This document shows, piece by piece, positions 50,998 to 59,817 of a DNA stretch of 64,000 nucleotides. The stretch is from Candidatus Dactylopiibacterium carminicum (lineage in GTDB: Bacteria; Pseudomonadota; Gammaproteobacteria; Burkholderiales; Rhodocyclaceae), in contig NZ_MDUX01000005.1 of the NCBI RefSeq assembly GCF_014736495.1, positions 1 to 64,000 of the forward strand, written 5' to 3'. Position numbers and translations under genes: made by a program. The notes under the pieces were generated by a model. The model made no database searches. It was not told the DNA's origin and saw only the letters and a list, made by a program, of their open reading frames with translations. The first letter of the stretch is position 1, and every line of letters starts with the position of its first letter.

Positions 50998-52539
50998 ATG
51001 CGTAATCTGGCAATGCTTCTCTGTGCGGTCCTCACTCTGGGGGCCTGCGGTGGGGGTGGCGACGGCGGAGATGAGGTCGCGTCTTCCCCGCTGCCTGTAT
51101 CGCCGTCTTACTCCTGGCCCTTGGAGGTCTCGAGCAACGGGCGTTTTCTCGTTCACTCGGAGGATAACTCCCCGTTCTTTTGGCTGGCCGATACGGCGTG
51201 GTTAATGTCTTACAAATTGACCCGCGAGGAAATCAATACGTATCTCGAAAATCGTCGCGACAAGGGCTACAACGTGCTGCAGATCTCGCCCTTGCACAGC
51301 ATGTTGAAGCCGAACGTTTATGGCGCAACGCCGCTGAAAAAAGGTGATCTTGCCAAGATCAATACCACGCCAGGAAGCGATTTCGGCGACGCAGCCCAAT
51401 ACGATTACTGGGACAATCTCGATTACCTGATCGATAAGGCTGCCGAGTACGGGATTTACGTGGCCATCGTGCCGATCTGGGGCTCCAACGTCGTCGCCAC
51501 CACGTCAAGCGCCAATGTTCCTGTTGTGGTCACGGTAGATTCCGCCACGGCGTATGCCAAGTTCCTCGCGGATCGCTACAAGAACAGGCCCAATATCGTC
51601 TGGTTCGTGGGCGGTGACCAGAAGGGGAGTATCCGGAGTGAGATCTGGGATGCGATGGGGCAGGCGTTCCGCGACAACGACCCTAATCACCTGATCTCCT
51701 ATCACCCGCGTGGCCGCTGGAATTCCTCGGAATGGTTCCACAACAAATCGTGGCTCGATTTCAACATGTTCCAGTCGGGGCACCGGACCTATGCGCAGGA
51801 CACACCGGAAAACAATCCGGGTGAGCATAACTACGGCGAGGACAACTACAAGTATGTGCAGGCGGACTACCTCTTGTCGCCCGTGAAGCCGACGCTCGAT
51901 GTGGAGCCTTCCTATGAGGACTACCCCAAGGGGATCAGCAAGAATACCGATGGCACGCGTTGGCAACCGGAAGATGTACGCCGTTATGCCTACTGGGCCG
52001 TGTTTGCCGGTGCCTTCGGCCACAGCTATGGGCACAATTCTCTGATGCAGGTCTACCGCGTGGGCGATGGAACCGATGGAGCCTTGTTCTCGGCAGACGA
52101 TTTCCCCCGTGATTACTGGAATGTAGCGCTGGAGGCGGCGGGTGGAGTGCAATTGCCGATCCTCAAGAAACTCATGCTGTCGCGCTCATACCTGACCCGT
52201 GTGCCAGACAACAGCATGGTGGCCGACCAAGGGACGCAATACGACTACGTTGCGGCAACCCGAGGCGAAGGCTACGCATTCTTCTACACGTACACCGGGC
52301 GCAACTTCACGGTCAATCTTGGTGTTATCGAAGGTACCCAGGTTAAGGCGACATGGTTTGACCCGCGTAGCGGCCTGACTCAGGTTGCCAGTGCCTCCGG
52401 CAATGCCACGGGCATTTACGCGAATACCGGCACGCAGACCTTCGACCCGCCGGGAACGGCTGCGTCTGCCGCACCGACGCGTCCGGCCGGATTGGCCTAT
52501 GGCAATGACTGGGTACTGATCCTCGACAGCGTCAAGTAA
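50998..52539 (+). CDS. DUF4038 glycoside hydrolase lipoprotein (GH140-like)
   Basis: Secreted, lipid-anchored glycosidase of 513 residues. A lipobox LTLGAC puts the lipid-linked Cys at about residue 17, followed by a Gly/Asp-rich spacer and a TIM-barrel DUF4038 domain (about 45-410; NGRFLVHSEDNSPFFWLADTAW, GYNVLQISPLH, RPNIVWFVGGDQ, DVEPSYEDYP) and a C-terminal putative collagen-binding beta domain (about 425-510). DUF4038 proteins include GH140 apiosidases acting on rhamnogalacturonan II; substrate here is inferred. The gene follows a XylR-type regulator. Confidence 0.85.
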   Translation: MRNLAMLLCAVLTLGACGGGGDGGDEVASSPLPVSPSYSWPLEVSSNGRFLVHSEDNSPFFWLADTAWLMSYKLTREEINTYLENRRDKGYNVLQISPLHSMLKPNVYGATPLKKGDLAKINTTPGSDFGDAAQYDYWDNLDYLIDKAAEYGIYVAIVPIWGSNVVATTSSANVPVVVTVDSATAYAKFLADRYKNRPNIVWFVGGDQKGSIRSEIWDAMGQAFRDNDPNHLISYHPRGRWNSSEWFHNKSWLDFNMFQSGHRTYAQDTPENNPGEHNYGEDNYKYVQADYLLSPVKPTLDVEPSYEDYPKGISKNTDGTRWQPEDVRRYAYWAVFAGAFGHSYGHNSLMQVYRVGDGTDGALFSADDFPRDYWNVALEAAGGVQLPILKKLMLSRSYLTRVPDNSMVADQGTQYDYVAATRGEGYAFFYTYTGRNFTVNLGVIEGTQVKATWFDPRSGLTQVASASGNATGIYANTGTQTFDPPGTAASAAPTRPAGLAYGNDWVLILDSVK

Positions 52540-52566
52540 GCAGGCAGGGTTCAGACGTTCTTGCAA

Positions 52567-52602
52567 GGGGCTTCCCTCGCGAAATGCGGGGAAGCCCTTT
52601 TT
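52567..52602 (+). terminator. Rho-independent terminator after GH140-like gene
   Basis: GGGCTTCCC..CGC pairs with GCG..GGGAAGCCC and is followed by a run of five T, 28 bp after the stop codon. Confidence 0.92.
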
Positions 52603-52863
52603 GTATCCTTCCTTTACGGTTTTCTGCTTGTACAGTCACACAAAGTGAGACCGTCCGAAGTGTTCTGCGCAATGCTTTAACGCCGGGCTAGCACGATGCT
52701 TCTGTCCTTCAGGACAGTATTCCGGTTCGCCACCGGTTGATAGCGGAAGGCGGCGTTTGAGTGTGCATGCTAATGGCCTGCTGAAGCGCCGCTTGTGGAG
52801 CCTGTGTACGGTGCCTGCCGGCTCACGTCGTGATGGAGCGCTTACCCATCGTGTCCCCAGTAA
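52603..52863. other. Intergenic region between converging genes
   Basis: With the terminator it makes up a 324-bp gap (52540-52863) between the GH140-like gene and the minus-strand transglutaminase-like gene. No gene or strong hairpin is visible in this part. Confidence 0.5.
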
Positions 52864-53649
52864 TCACATCATCCGCACCGTCACCCGAACCTCTTCCTGG
52901 CCGCCCCCTTGATGCATGCTGCGCATCGGGCAGGCGTCGAGATAGTCGCGGCCGACGGCAAGGCGGATCTGGTGGCCGCTGGCGAGTTCGCCACGGCGGG
53001 CGTCGAAGCTGACCCAGCCGCCGGCGGCTTCGAGCCAGATGCCGGCCCAGGCGTGTTCGCGCACGCGTTCGCCGAGCTGGTAGCCGCTGACGAAGCGGGC
53101 GGGCAGGCCGACTGCACGGCAGGCGGTGAGCAGCACATGGACCTGGTCGGGCAGGGTGGCTGCCTGGCGGGTGAAGCTTTCGGCTGCGCCGCGCAGGGGC
53201 TCGCCGCCGGAGGGCGTGGGGCGCAGATGAGCGCGCAGGGCTTCGAGCAGGGCGAGCACGTCGGCGATGTGCTGTGGTGCCCGGCCCAGGTGCGTCCGGG
53301 CGAGTGCGGAAAGTGCGGCATCGGGCTGGGTGAGGCTGGTACTGGCAAGGTAGATCGGCAGTGTCAGGCCATCGCAGTCGGTGCCGATCAGGGCTTGTCC
53401 CTGGTCCGGAATCTCGACTTCGCCGGTGACCACGATGCGTACATTTTCGTGGGGTGCGGTGAGGCTCAGCAGGTGCGTGGTATTGCCCCAGGCATCGACG
53501 CTGCGGCTGCTGCGCGCCGGGGTGTTCACCTCCCAGCGTGAGATCTTCACGCCTCCTTCTTCCCGCGGAGTGATGCGCAGCTTGCGGATGGAGTAACTGG
53601 CCGGGCTGTCATAGTGGCAGCGGGTTTCGTGACGGATGCTGTACTTCAT
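52864..53649 (-). CDS. Transglutaminase-like protein lacking catalytic Cys
   Basis: A 261-residue homologue of the protein at 36233-37198, with the same N-terminal domain (YSIRHETRCHYDSPASYSIRKLRITPRE) and core fold (TACRAVGLPARFVSGYQLGERVREHAWAGIWLE, SFDARRG). Aligning GVCQDFAHLML of the paralogue with ATLPDQVHVLL here puts Leu where the catalytic Cys should be; His and Asp positions are kept (EHAW, SFDA). It is therefore probably inactive as a thiol enzyme and may be a binding or regulatory subunit. GGAGG precedes the ATG. It follows the alpha-E gene by 95 bp. Confidence 0.85.
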   Translation of the reverse strand: MKYSIRHETRCHYDSPASYSIRKLRITPREEGGVKISRWEVNTPARSSRSVDAWGNTTHLLSLTAPHENVRIVVTGEVEIPDQGQALIGTDCDGLTLPIYLASTSLTQPDAALSALARTHLGRAPQHIADVLALLEALRAHLRPTPSGGEPLRGAAESFTRQAATLPDQVHVLLTACRAVGLPARFVSGYQLGERVREHAWAGIWLEAAGGWVSFDARRGELASGHQIRLAVGRDYLDACPMRSMHQGGGQEEVRVTVRMM

Positions 53650-53744
53650 TTCGAAACCTCCGGTTGTTCAGGACAGGGCAACCAGGACTCAGGATTGCGT
53701 GCATTCACGCGCCTGCAAAGCTGGCGAAAATGCTGCCTCGGACC

Positions 53745-54692
53745 TCAGGTTGTAACAGGTACCAGGAAGTCGCTGGCGATGCGGTTGCCGATGTCGTTGA
53801 TGCGGATGATGAAGCGGGTCAGGTAGCTGTGGACGCCCGCTTCCAGCACGTCGTCGATGCGGCCGTAGCGCAGGCTGGAGGCGAGCTCGCCGGCACGGCG
53901 TTGGGTTTCGTCCGAACGCGTGTTGGCGACTTCGTGCAGGAAGCTGAGCATCTCGTCGGTGCAATAGGCGAGCGAGCGGGGCATGTCCCGCCGCAGGATC
54001 AGCAGTTCGGCCACGCGCGAAGGGGTGATCTGGTCGCGATAGACCTTGCGGTAGATCTCGAAAGCGGACACCGAGTGCAGCAGTGAACTCCACTGGTAAT
54101 ACTCGCCGGCATCGTTGCGGCGTGGCGCTTCGTTGATGAAGTTGTACTTCACGTCGAGGATGCGGGCGGTATTGTCGGCACGCTCGATGAAGGTGCCCAG
54201 GCGCAGGAAACAGTTGGCCTCGTCGCGCATCATGGTGGCGAAGGAGACGCCGCGGAACTGGTGCGAGCGCAGTTTCACCCACTCGAAGAAGGCATCCAGT
54301 TCGTCGGCGCCCATGCGCGCGATGTCGAACTTGCCCAGATCGAGCCAAGTGGCGTTGATGGTTTCCCACAGTTCGGCGGTAAGCGTGCCGCGCACGGCGT
54401 GTGCGTTTTCCCGCGCGGCGCGCAGGCAGGAGTAGATGCTGCCGGGGTTGGCGCGGTCCAGTGCCATGAAGTGCACCACTTCGGCTGGCACGAGCTTCTC
54501 GCCGTGCGTGTTGAAGTAGGTCTGCAGCAGCCCGATGGAGTCCAGCGTTTCGCGCCACAGGCGCACGTTCTCGCGGTCGCTCTGAGGCATCAGCAACATG
54601 CGGTTGTTCACGTCCAGCATGCGCGCGAGGTTTTCGGCGCGCTCGACGTAGCGGGCCATCCAGTACAGGTGATCGGCGGTACGCGAAAGCAT
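53745..54692 (-). CDS. Alpha-E domain protein (DUF403)
   Basis: All-helical protein of 315 residues with the alpha-E signature LSRTADHLYWMARYVERAENLARMLDVNNR at the start, matching the C-terminal half of the fusion at 33768-36236. Its biochemical role is unknown; it always travels with circularly permuted ATP-grasp proteins and may help peptide ligation or substrate binding. It begins 2 bp after the ATP-grasp stop codon, so the two are surely cotranscribed. Confidence 0.92.
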   Translation of the reverse strand: MLSRTADHLYWMARYVERAENLARMLDVNNRMLLMPQSDRENVRLWRETLDSIGLLQTYFNTHGEKLVPAEVVHFMALDRANPGSIYSCLRAARENAHAVRGTLTAELWETINATWLDLGKFDIARMGADELDAFFEWVKLRSHQFRGVSFATMMRDEANCFLRLGTFIERADNTARILDVKYNFINEAPRRNDAGEYYQWSSLLHSVSAFEIYRKVYRDQITPSRVAELLILRRDMPRSLAYCTDEMLSFLHEVANTRSDETQRRAGELASSLRYGRIDDVLEAGVHSYLTRFIIRINDIGNRIASDFLVPVTT

Positions 54693-54694
54693 GC

Positions 54695-56155
54695 TCAGTC
54701 CTCCAGAACCCAGGTGTCCTTGGTGCCCCCGCCTTGCGAGGAGTTCACCACCAGCGAGCCTTCCTTGAGCGCCACGCGCGTGAGCCCGCCCGGCACGAAG
54801 CGCACTTCGTGGCCCGAGAGCACGAAGGGGCGCAGGTCGATGTGGCGCGGCGCGATGCCGGTATCCACGAAGGTGGGGCAGGTGGAGAGCGAGAGCGTGG
54901 GCTGGGCGATGTATTTCTCGGGGGCGGCGAGGATGCGTTTGCGGAAATCCTCGATCTCGGCCTGGGTCGATGCCGGGCCGACCAGCATGCCGTAGCCGCC
55001 AGCACCGTGAACTTCCTTCACCACCAGCTCGGGCAGGTGCGCCAGCGTGTAGGCGAGGTCGTCAGGCTTGCGCAGCATGTAGGTGGGCACATTGTTGAGA
55101 ATGGGCTCTTCGCCGAGGTAGAAGCGCACCATGTCGCCCACGTACGGGTAGATGGATTTGTCGTCCGCCACGCCGGTGCCGATGGCGTTCGACAGCGTGA
55201 CGTTGCCGGCGCGGTAGGCCGAGAGCAGGCCCGGCACGCCGAGCATCGAATCTGGGCGGAAGGCGAGAGGGTCGAGGAAGTCGTCATCGATGCGGCGGTA
55301 GATCACATCCACGCGCTGCGGGCCTTGTGTGGTGCGCATGAAGACCTGCTCGTCGCGCACGAAAAGATCCTGCCCTTCGACGAGCTCCACGCCCATCTGC
55401 TGGGCGAGGAAGGCGTGTTCGAAATAGGCGCTGTTGAAGCTGCCCGGCGTGAGCACGACCACGGTGGGATCGAGTACGCCCTTGGGCGCCACGGCACGCA
55501 GGGTGTCGAGCAGCAGGTCGGGATAGTGCTCGACCGGGGCAACGCGGTTCTTGGCGAAGAGTTCGGGGAAGAGCCGCATCATCATCTTGCGGTTTTCGAC
55601 CATGTAGCTCACGCCGGAGGGGACGCGCAGGTTGTCTTCCAGCACGTAGAACTCGCCCGCGCCAGCCCGCACGATATCCACGCCAGCGATCGCCGCGTAG
55701 ATGTTGTTGGGCACATCCACGCCTTGCATCTCGGGGCGGTACTGCGCGTTGGAGATCACCTGTTCGGCTGGAATGCGGCCGGCCTTCAGGATCTCCTGGC
55801 CGTGGTAGATGTCATGGATGAAGGCGTTCAGCGCCTTCACGCGCTGGCGCAGGCCATCGGCCAGCGAGCGCCATTCATGTGCGGGGATGATGCGCGGGAT
55901 CACGTCGAAGGGGATCAGGCGCTCGGCGCCGGCTTCGTCACCGTAGACCGCGAAGGTGATGCCGGAGCGCCGGAAAAGTGCGTCGGCCTCGTGGCGCTTG
56001 CGCCCCGTGCGCTCGGCGCTCATGCCGTCGAACCAGTCCACGTACGCCTGATAGTTCGGACGCAGCTCGCCGCTGGCGCTGCTCATCTCGTCGTAAAACC
56101 GCGTATTGCCTGCCCGGGTCGGGAATTGCTCTTTTGTATCTTTTGTCGGGGCCAC
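54695..56155 (-). CDS. Circularly permuted ATP-grasp protein (DUF407/DUF404)
   Basis: Predicted ATP-dependent ligase of 486 residues. Motifs: GITFAVYGDEAGAERLIPFD, VLEDNLRVPSGVSYMVENRK, VVVLTPGSFNSAYFEHAFLAQ, RRIDDDFLDPLAFRPDS, ELVVKEVHGAGGYGMLVGP and the final SSQGGGTKDTWVLED. These match the N-terminal half of the 33768 fusion. No ATG fits the family start; GTG at 56155 has AGGAG at six bases and is taken. First gene of the operon ATP-grasp, alpha-E, transglutaminase-like. Confidence 0.9.
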   Translation of the reverse strand: MAPTKDTKEQFPTRAGNTRFYDEMSSASGELRPNYQAYVDWFDGMSAERTGRKRHEADALFRRSGITFAVYGDEAGAERLIPFDVIPRIIPAHEWRSLADGLRQRVKALNAFIHDIYHGQEILKAGRIPAEQVISNAQYRPEMQGVDVPNNIYAAIAGVDIVRAGAGEFYVLEDNLRVPSGVSYMVENRKMMMRLFPELFAKNRVAPVEHYPDLLLDTLRAVAPKGVLDPTVVVLTPGSFNSAYFEHAFLAQQMGVELVEGQDLFVRDEQVFMRTTQGPQRVDVIYRRIDDDFLDPLAFRPDSMLGVPGLLSAYRAGNVTLSNAIGTGVADDKSIYPYVGDMVRFYLGEEPILNNVPTYMLRKPDDLAYTLAHLPELVVKEVHGAGGYGMLVGPASTQAEIEDFRKRILAAPEKYIAQPTLSLSTCPTFVDTGIAPRHIDLRPFVLSGHEVRFVPGGLTRVALKEGSLVVNSSQGGGTKDTWVLED

Positions 56156-56476
56156 GCTGATCTCCTGCTGGCTGGGTGCCGTCGGTGGACAGGCTGTCTT
56201 TGCGAGAAGCGTGCTATGTACGCGCAAGCCGGGTTTTGTGTTCGCCCGTTGATGCGCATGCTCCGTCGTGGTGCATGCCGGCAGGATGCCGCTCAGGCTG
56301 GTGCGGTCATCGGGGGCGTCTCTTCCCGACACCGATCAGGGGAGGCAGGTGGAGGCAAAGGTTGGCGTTTCAGGCCTTTTGTGGGGCACCCGGTGAGGAC
56401 GGGGGATGCAAATCGGCCGACGGCCAGTCCCGGGAGGACTGGTCGTCGGCCGATGTTGTCTTTTCCGGAGCGACGG
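56156..56476. other. Intergenic region with strong hairpin
   Basis: Between two minus-strand genes. A hairpin at 56412-56454 (ATCGGCCGACG/CGTCGGCCGAT plus CCAGTCC/GGACTGG) lies just downstream of the 56477-58183 gene and probably terminates or stabilises its transcript, although the T-run is short. No gene is seen. Confidence 0.65.
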
Positions 56477-58183
56477 TCAGTAGCTCAGGTCGATCTGGTA
56501 GATCGCGGTGCTGCCGCTGGTTTCGTTGCCGACGATGAGCAGCGGCTTGCCATTCGGCGAATCCGCCGCCGGAACCACGGCCAGGCCTTCGGGGCCGCGG
56601 TCGCCGGTTTCACCTGCGCGCGGATTCACGTAGGTGACGAAAGCGGGGGCGGCAGGCGTGGTGATGTCATACACCATCACGCCGCCTACGCGCTCGAGGC
56701 CGATGAAGGCGTAGGTCTTGCCACCGAAATGCCCCAGTACCACGCCTTCAGGTTCGGGGCCCTTGGCCGTGCTGCGTGCATCCAGCTTGTCGTTGTCGTT
56801 GCTGGCATTGAAATTCACGTTGCTCAGCGCCTGGGTGCGTTGCTCGAATTCGTCGCCGGAGTCATAGACCTGTCTGGCATCGGTCTTCCAGATCGAGAAG
56901 GAGCGTGCTCCGAAGGAATACAGGGCGGTGCAGGTGCCGCTGGTGTCCTTGCCGGTGTCGATGCTGCCGCCGTTGTAATTGGCGGTGATCTTGAGGCGAC
57001 CCAGATTGCTGTCACGGATCGCGTTGGCGGCATCGGCGAAAGCCGTGGCATCCAGGCTGTCGCAGTGCGCACGCACGCGAACTTTCTCCGCGAATCCGTC
57101 GTACTCGCGGGCATCGCCCTCGTTGGCCGTCACCAGGTAGGTCTCGCCGCCCACGGTGTAGGAGGCGATGGCGTCCGGCATGTACATCCCCTTCACAGGG
57201 ACCGTGCGGATCTTGATGGCGGGCGTGCCGTTGTTGGTGTTCTCGCCCCCATCTTCGTCGCTGACGTCCATGCCGTTGCCGGCGAGGCTGTGGTCCTTGA
57301 GGCCGAAGGGGCGGATCGCGGTGATGGTCTTGCTGGCGATGTCCAGTTCGGCCACGGCATTGTTTTCCTGCAGCGTGATCCAGGCCTTGCTGCTGTCCGC
57401 AGCAACGGTGATGTACTCGGGCTCGAGATCCTGCGCCACGCTGGCATTCGGGCCGAAGATGCGTACGCCGGCAGCGCGCAGGCTGTCGATCTGGCTGTTG
57501 TAGGCCGTGAAGCCGGCTTGTGTGGCGGTCATGCTGACGCTGGTCACGGTCGGGCCGAGAGGGCCTAGCGCGATCACGCTGATCGAACCTTCCGGGTCGA
57601 TGGAGTCCGACTGGTCGTAGCTGCTCGGTTCGCCTTCGTTGGCCACCAGCAGGGTCTTGCCGTCGGGCGTGAAGGTGAGCATGTCGGGCAGCGCACCGAC
57701 GCTGGCAGTGCCGAGCGTGACGAGGTCCGAGGCTCGGAGCAGGGCGGCGATGCCGTTGCTGGTTTTGGGGTTGGCTTCGATGGTCAGCGCCACCACGCCA
57801 TCATGCACGGCGACGCTGTTGACGCCGCCCAGGCCGCTGCCGAAGCTGGCCGTGCTGATCGAGCTGATCAGTGTGGGGGCGGTCGGGTCGGCAAGATTCA
57901 GTACGTCCACCGTGCCCAGCGCGCCATTCACCACGAACAGGCGTTTGCTCAAAGGGTCGTAGGCGGTGATTTCCGCCGAGCTTGCGCCGCCATCGTGCTG
58001 GAAGCCGCCAATCTTGCTCAGCGTCAGCCCCGTAGGCGTGGGTTCCACGCTGCTTGCAGAGCTGCTGGAGGCGCTGCTGCCTGACTGTGTCGTGTCGCTG
58101 TCCGAGCCACCACAGGCGGCAATGAGGATTGCGCTGAGGATCAGCGAGCCGGCGAGGGCTGCGCGGAATTTAGGTTTGTTCAT
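56477..58183 (-). CDS. Choice-of-anchor I family lipoprotein
   Basis: Exported beta-propeller-like protein of 568 residues. It begins with a lipobox signal (LILSAILIAACGGS, lipid-linked Cys about residue 24), a Ser-rich spacer, then repeats such as GGFQHDGGASSAEITAYDPLSKRLFVVNG, PEYITVAADSSKAWITLQENNAVAELD, TVGGETYLVTANEGDAREYDGF and the C-terminal GPEGLAVVPAADSPNGKPLLIVGNE, which fit the choice-of-anchor I group. Related proteins bind phosphate esters or phytate-like ligands, but the role here is unknown. ATG 58183 starts the signal peptide. Confidence 0.87.
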   Translation of the reverse strand: MNKPKFRAALAGSLILSAILIAACGGSDSDTTQSGSSASSSSASSVEPTPTGLTLSKIGGFQHDGGASSAEITAYDPLSKRLFVVNGALGTVDVLNLADPTAPTLISSISTASFGSGLGGVNSVAVHDGVVALTIEANPKTSNGIAALLRASDLVTLGTASVGALPDMLTFTPDGKTLLVANEGEPSSYDQSDSIDPEGSISVIALGPLGPTVTSVSMTATQAGFTAYNSQIDSLRAAGVRIFGPNASVAQDLEPEYITVAADSSKAWITLQENNAVAELDIASKTITAIRPFGLKDHSLAGNGMDVSDEDGGENTNNGTPAIKIRTVPVKGMYMPDAIASYTVGGETYLVTANEGDAREYDGFAEKVRVRAHCDSLDATAFADAANAIRDSNLGRLKITANYNGGSIDTGKDTSGTCTALYSFGARSFSIWKTDARQVYDSGDEFEQRTQALSNVNFNASNDNDKLDARSTAKGPEPEGVVLGHFGGKTYAFIGLERVGGVMVYDITTPAAPAFVTYVNPRAGETGDRGPEGLAVVPAADSPNGKPLLIVGNETSGSTAIYQIDLSY

Positions 58184-58381
58184 AGGCTTTGCGGTCCATG
58201 CGGCCTTGCCTTCAAACGCATGACCGTGCCGGGGCGCCCCCGTCTTGTCCTGCGCGTGCCTGCAAAGCCGCATCCGTAGTGGAAGGGAGTCCCGGATTCT
58301 CGTTGCGGGGTGTGACATCCCCATGACGCCGCTGCCGGGTGCGCTATCCTTGCGCCCCCAATACGCAGTAATCGTCCGTTC

Positions 58382-59470
58382 ATGTCCCTGCAGCCCGACC
58401 CCGCGCAATACGAATCGCAGCTTGCGATCAAGCTCGCTGCCTTCGAGGCCGACTTCGTGCCTTTCGGCGTGCCTGCGCCTGCGGTGTTCCGTTCCGCGCC
58501 CTTGCATTTCCGCCAGCGGGCGGAGTTCCGCATCTGGCATGAGGGAGATGCCATCGCGTACGCGATGTTCGATCCGGCCGAGCCGAAACGCCCGGTGCTG
58601 ATGGAGGACTTTCCGGTGGCTTCCAGTGCCATCTGTACGCTGATGCCCCGATTGCGCGCGGCGCTGCAGGCGGATGCCGAGCTCAGGCGCAAGCTCTTCC
58701 AGGTGAATTTCCTCAGTACGCTTTCCGGCGAGATGCTGGTGACCCTGCTCTACCATCGCAAGCTGGAAGCCGCCTGGGAAAAGGCTGCGCGTGCCCTGGC
58801 GGCGGAGCTGGGCATCCTGCTGATCGGCCGTAGCCTAAAGCAGAAGATCGTGCTGGCGCGAGACTGGGTGCAGGAGGAGTTGCTGGTCGGTGAGCGCCGT
58901 CTGCGTTATCAGCAGATCGAAGCTTCCTTCTCGCAGCCGAATGCTGGCGTTTGTCAGCAGATGCTGGGCTGGGCCTGCGAGCAGGCGAGCGGTCTGGGAG
59001 GTGACCTGCTGGAGCTGTATTGCGGCAACGGCAATTTCACCGTGGCGCTGGCGCCACAGTTCGGGCGTGTGCTGGCAACCGAGATGAGCAAATCCTCGGT
59101 GCGTGCGGCCAGTCACAATCTCGCCGCCAATGGCGTGGACAACGTGACGATGGTGCGCATGGCAAGCGAGGAGATCAGCGATGCACTGGCGCGTGTGCGG
59201 CCCTTCAATCGGTTGCGCGACGTGGATCTGGACAGCTACCGCTTCTCCACGCTGTTCGTCGACCCGCCGCGTGCCGGGCTGGACGATGGCACGGTGGCAT
59301 TGGCGCGCAACTTCCGGCACATCCTCTACATCAGCTGCAATCCGCAGACCCTGCGTGACAACGTGGCTGCGCTGGCCGACACCCACGCGATCAGCACCGC
59401 CGCCGTGTTCGACCAGTTTCCCTATACCCACCACCTGGAGTGCGGGCTGCTGTTGAGCAGAAGATCCTGA
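58382..59470 (+). CDS. trmA: tRNA (uracil-5-)-methyltransferase TrmA
   Basis: Makes ribothymidine at position 54 of tRNA using SAM. The 362 residues are close to E. coli TrmA in length (366). Motifs: AFEADFVPFGVPAPAVFRSAPLHFRQRAEFRIWH at the start, SFSQPNAGVCQQML, LLELYCGNGNFTVALA (SAM site), TLFVDPPRAGLDD and the catalytic Cys in ILYISCNPQTLRDN, ending in PYTHHLECGLLL. It is a single-gene transcript. Confidence 0.96.
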   Translation: MSLQPDPAQYESQLAIKLAAFEADFVPFGVPAPAVFRSAPLHFRQRAEFRIWHEGDAIAYAMFDPAEPKRPVLMEDFPVASSAICTLMPRLRAALQADAELRRKLFQVNFLSTLSGEMLVTLLYHRKLEAAWEKAARALAAELGILLIGRSLKQKIVLARDWVQEELLVGERRLRYQQIEASFSQPNAGVCQQMLGWACEQASGLGGDLLELYCGNGNFTVALAPQFGRVLATEMSKSSVRAASHNLAANGVDNVTMVRMASEEISDALARVRPFNRLRDVDLDSYRFSTLFVDPPRAGLDDGTVALARNFRHILYISCNPQTLRDNVAALADTHAISTAAVFDQFPYTHHLECGLLLSRRS

Positions 59471-59817
59471 ACGATCCTCGCCAATGCGCCCCGGATTCCG
59501 GCCTGCATCCGGGCTATGGACCCACGGTGTGGTAAGCGGTGCGCATTGCGCACCTACATAACCATGCATCCTGCCATCCCGTAGGGTGCGCACCGCGCAC
59601 CACCGATATTGGTTTGCAAGCTCCGGCTGACGAACCGCGAAGACGCGACGCGCGGGCCCGGGCTCACCGCGTACGGCGCCAATCCCCGTAGGGCGTCAAT
59701 GAGCGCAGCGAATTGCGCCGTAGGTCACCTCTTGCCCCCTCCTTACGGCGCAATTCGCTGCGCTCATTGACGCCCTACTTTCGCAAGCTGGGGCAGACGC
59801 GATGCGCGGGCCCGGGC
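59471..59817. other. Repeat-filled gap between trmA and lacI-type gene
   Basis: No gene. It contains a CGGTGCGCATTGCGCACCTAC element (about 59537-59557), a GTAGGGTGCGCACCGCGCACC element (59581-59601) and the long inverted repeat 59688-59778. Two copies of CGCGCGGGCCCGGG-like sequence (59650, 59807) flank the latter. Confidence 0.7.
59688..59778. repeat. Perfect 35-bp inverted repeat, GTAGGGCGTC family
   Basis: Arms 59688-59722 and 59744-59778 are exact reverse complements with a 21-base loop. The same core CAATGAGCG(A/C)AGCGAATTGC occurs at 14406-14505 in the nif operon. Confidence 0.9.

Noticed and set aside
54734-57568. A 944-codon open frame on the plus strand
   Set aside because: It runs antisense across the ATP-grasp and choice-of-anchor I genes, which have clear domain motifs. 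High GC bias in codon positions explains the long antisense frame.
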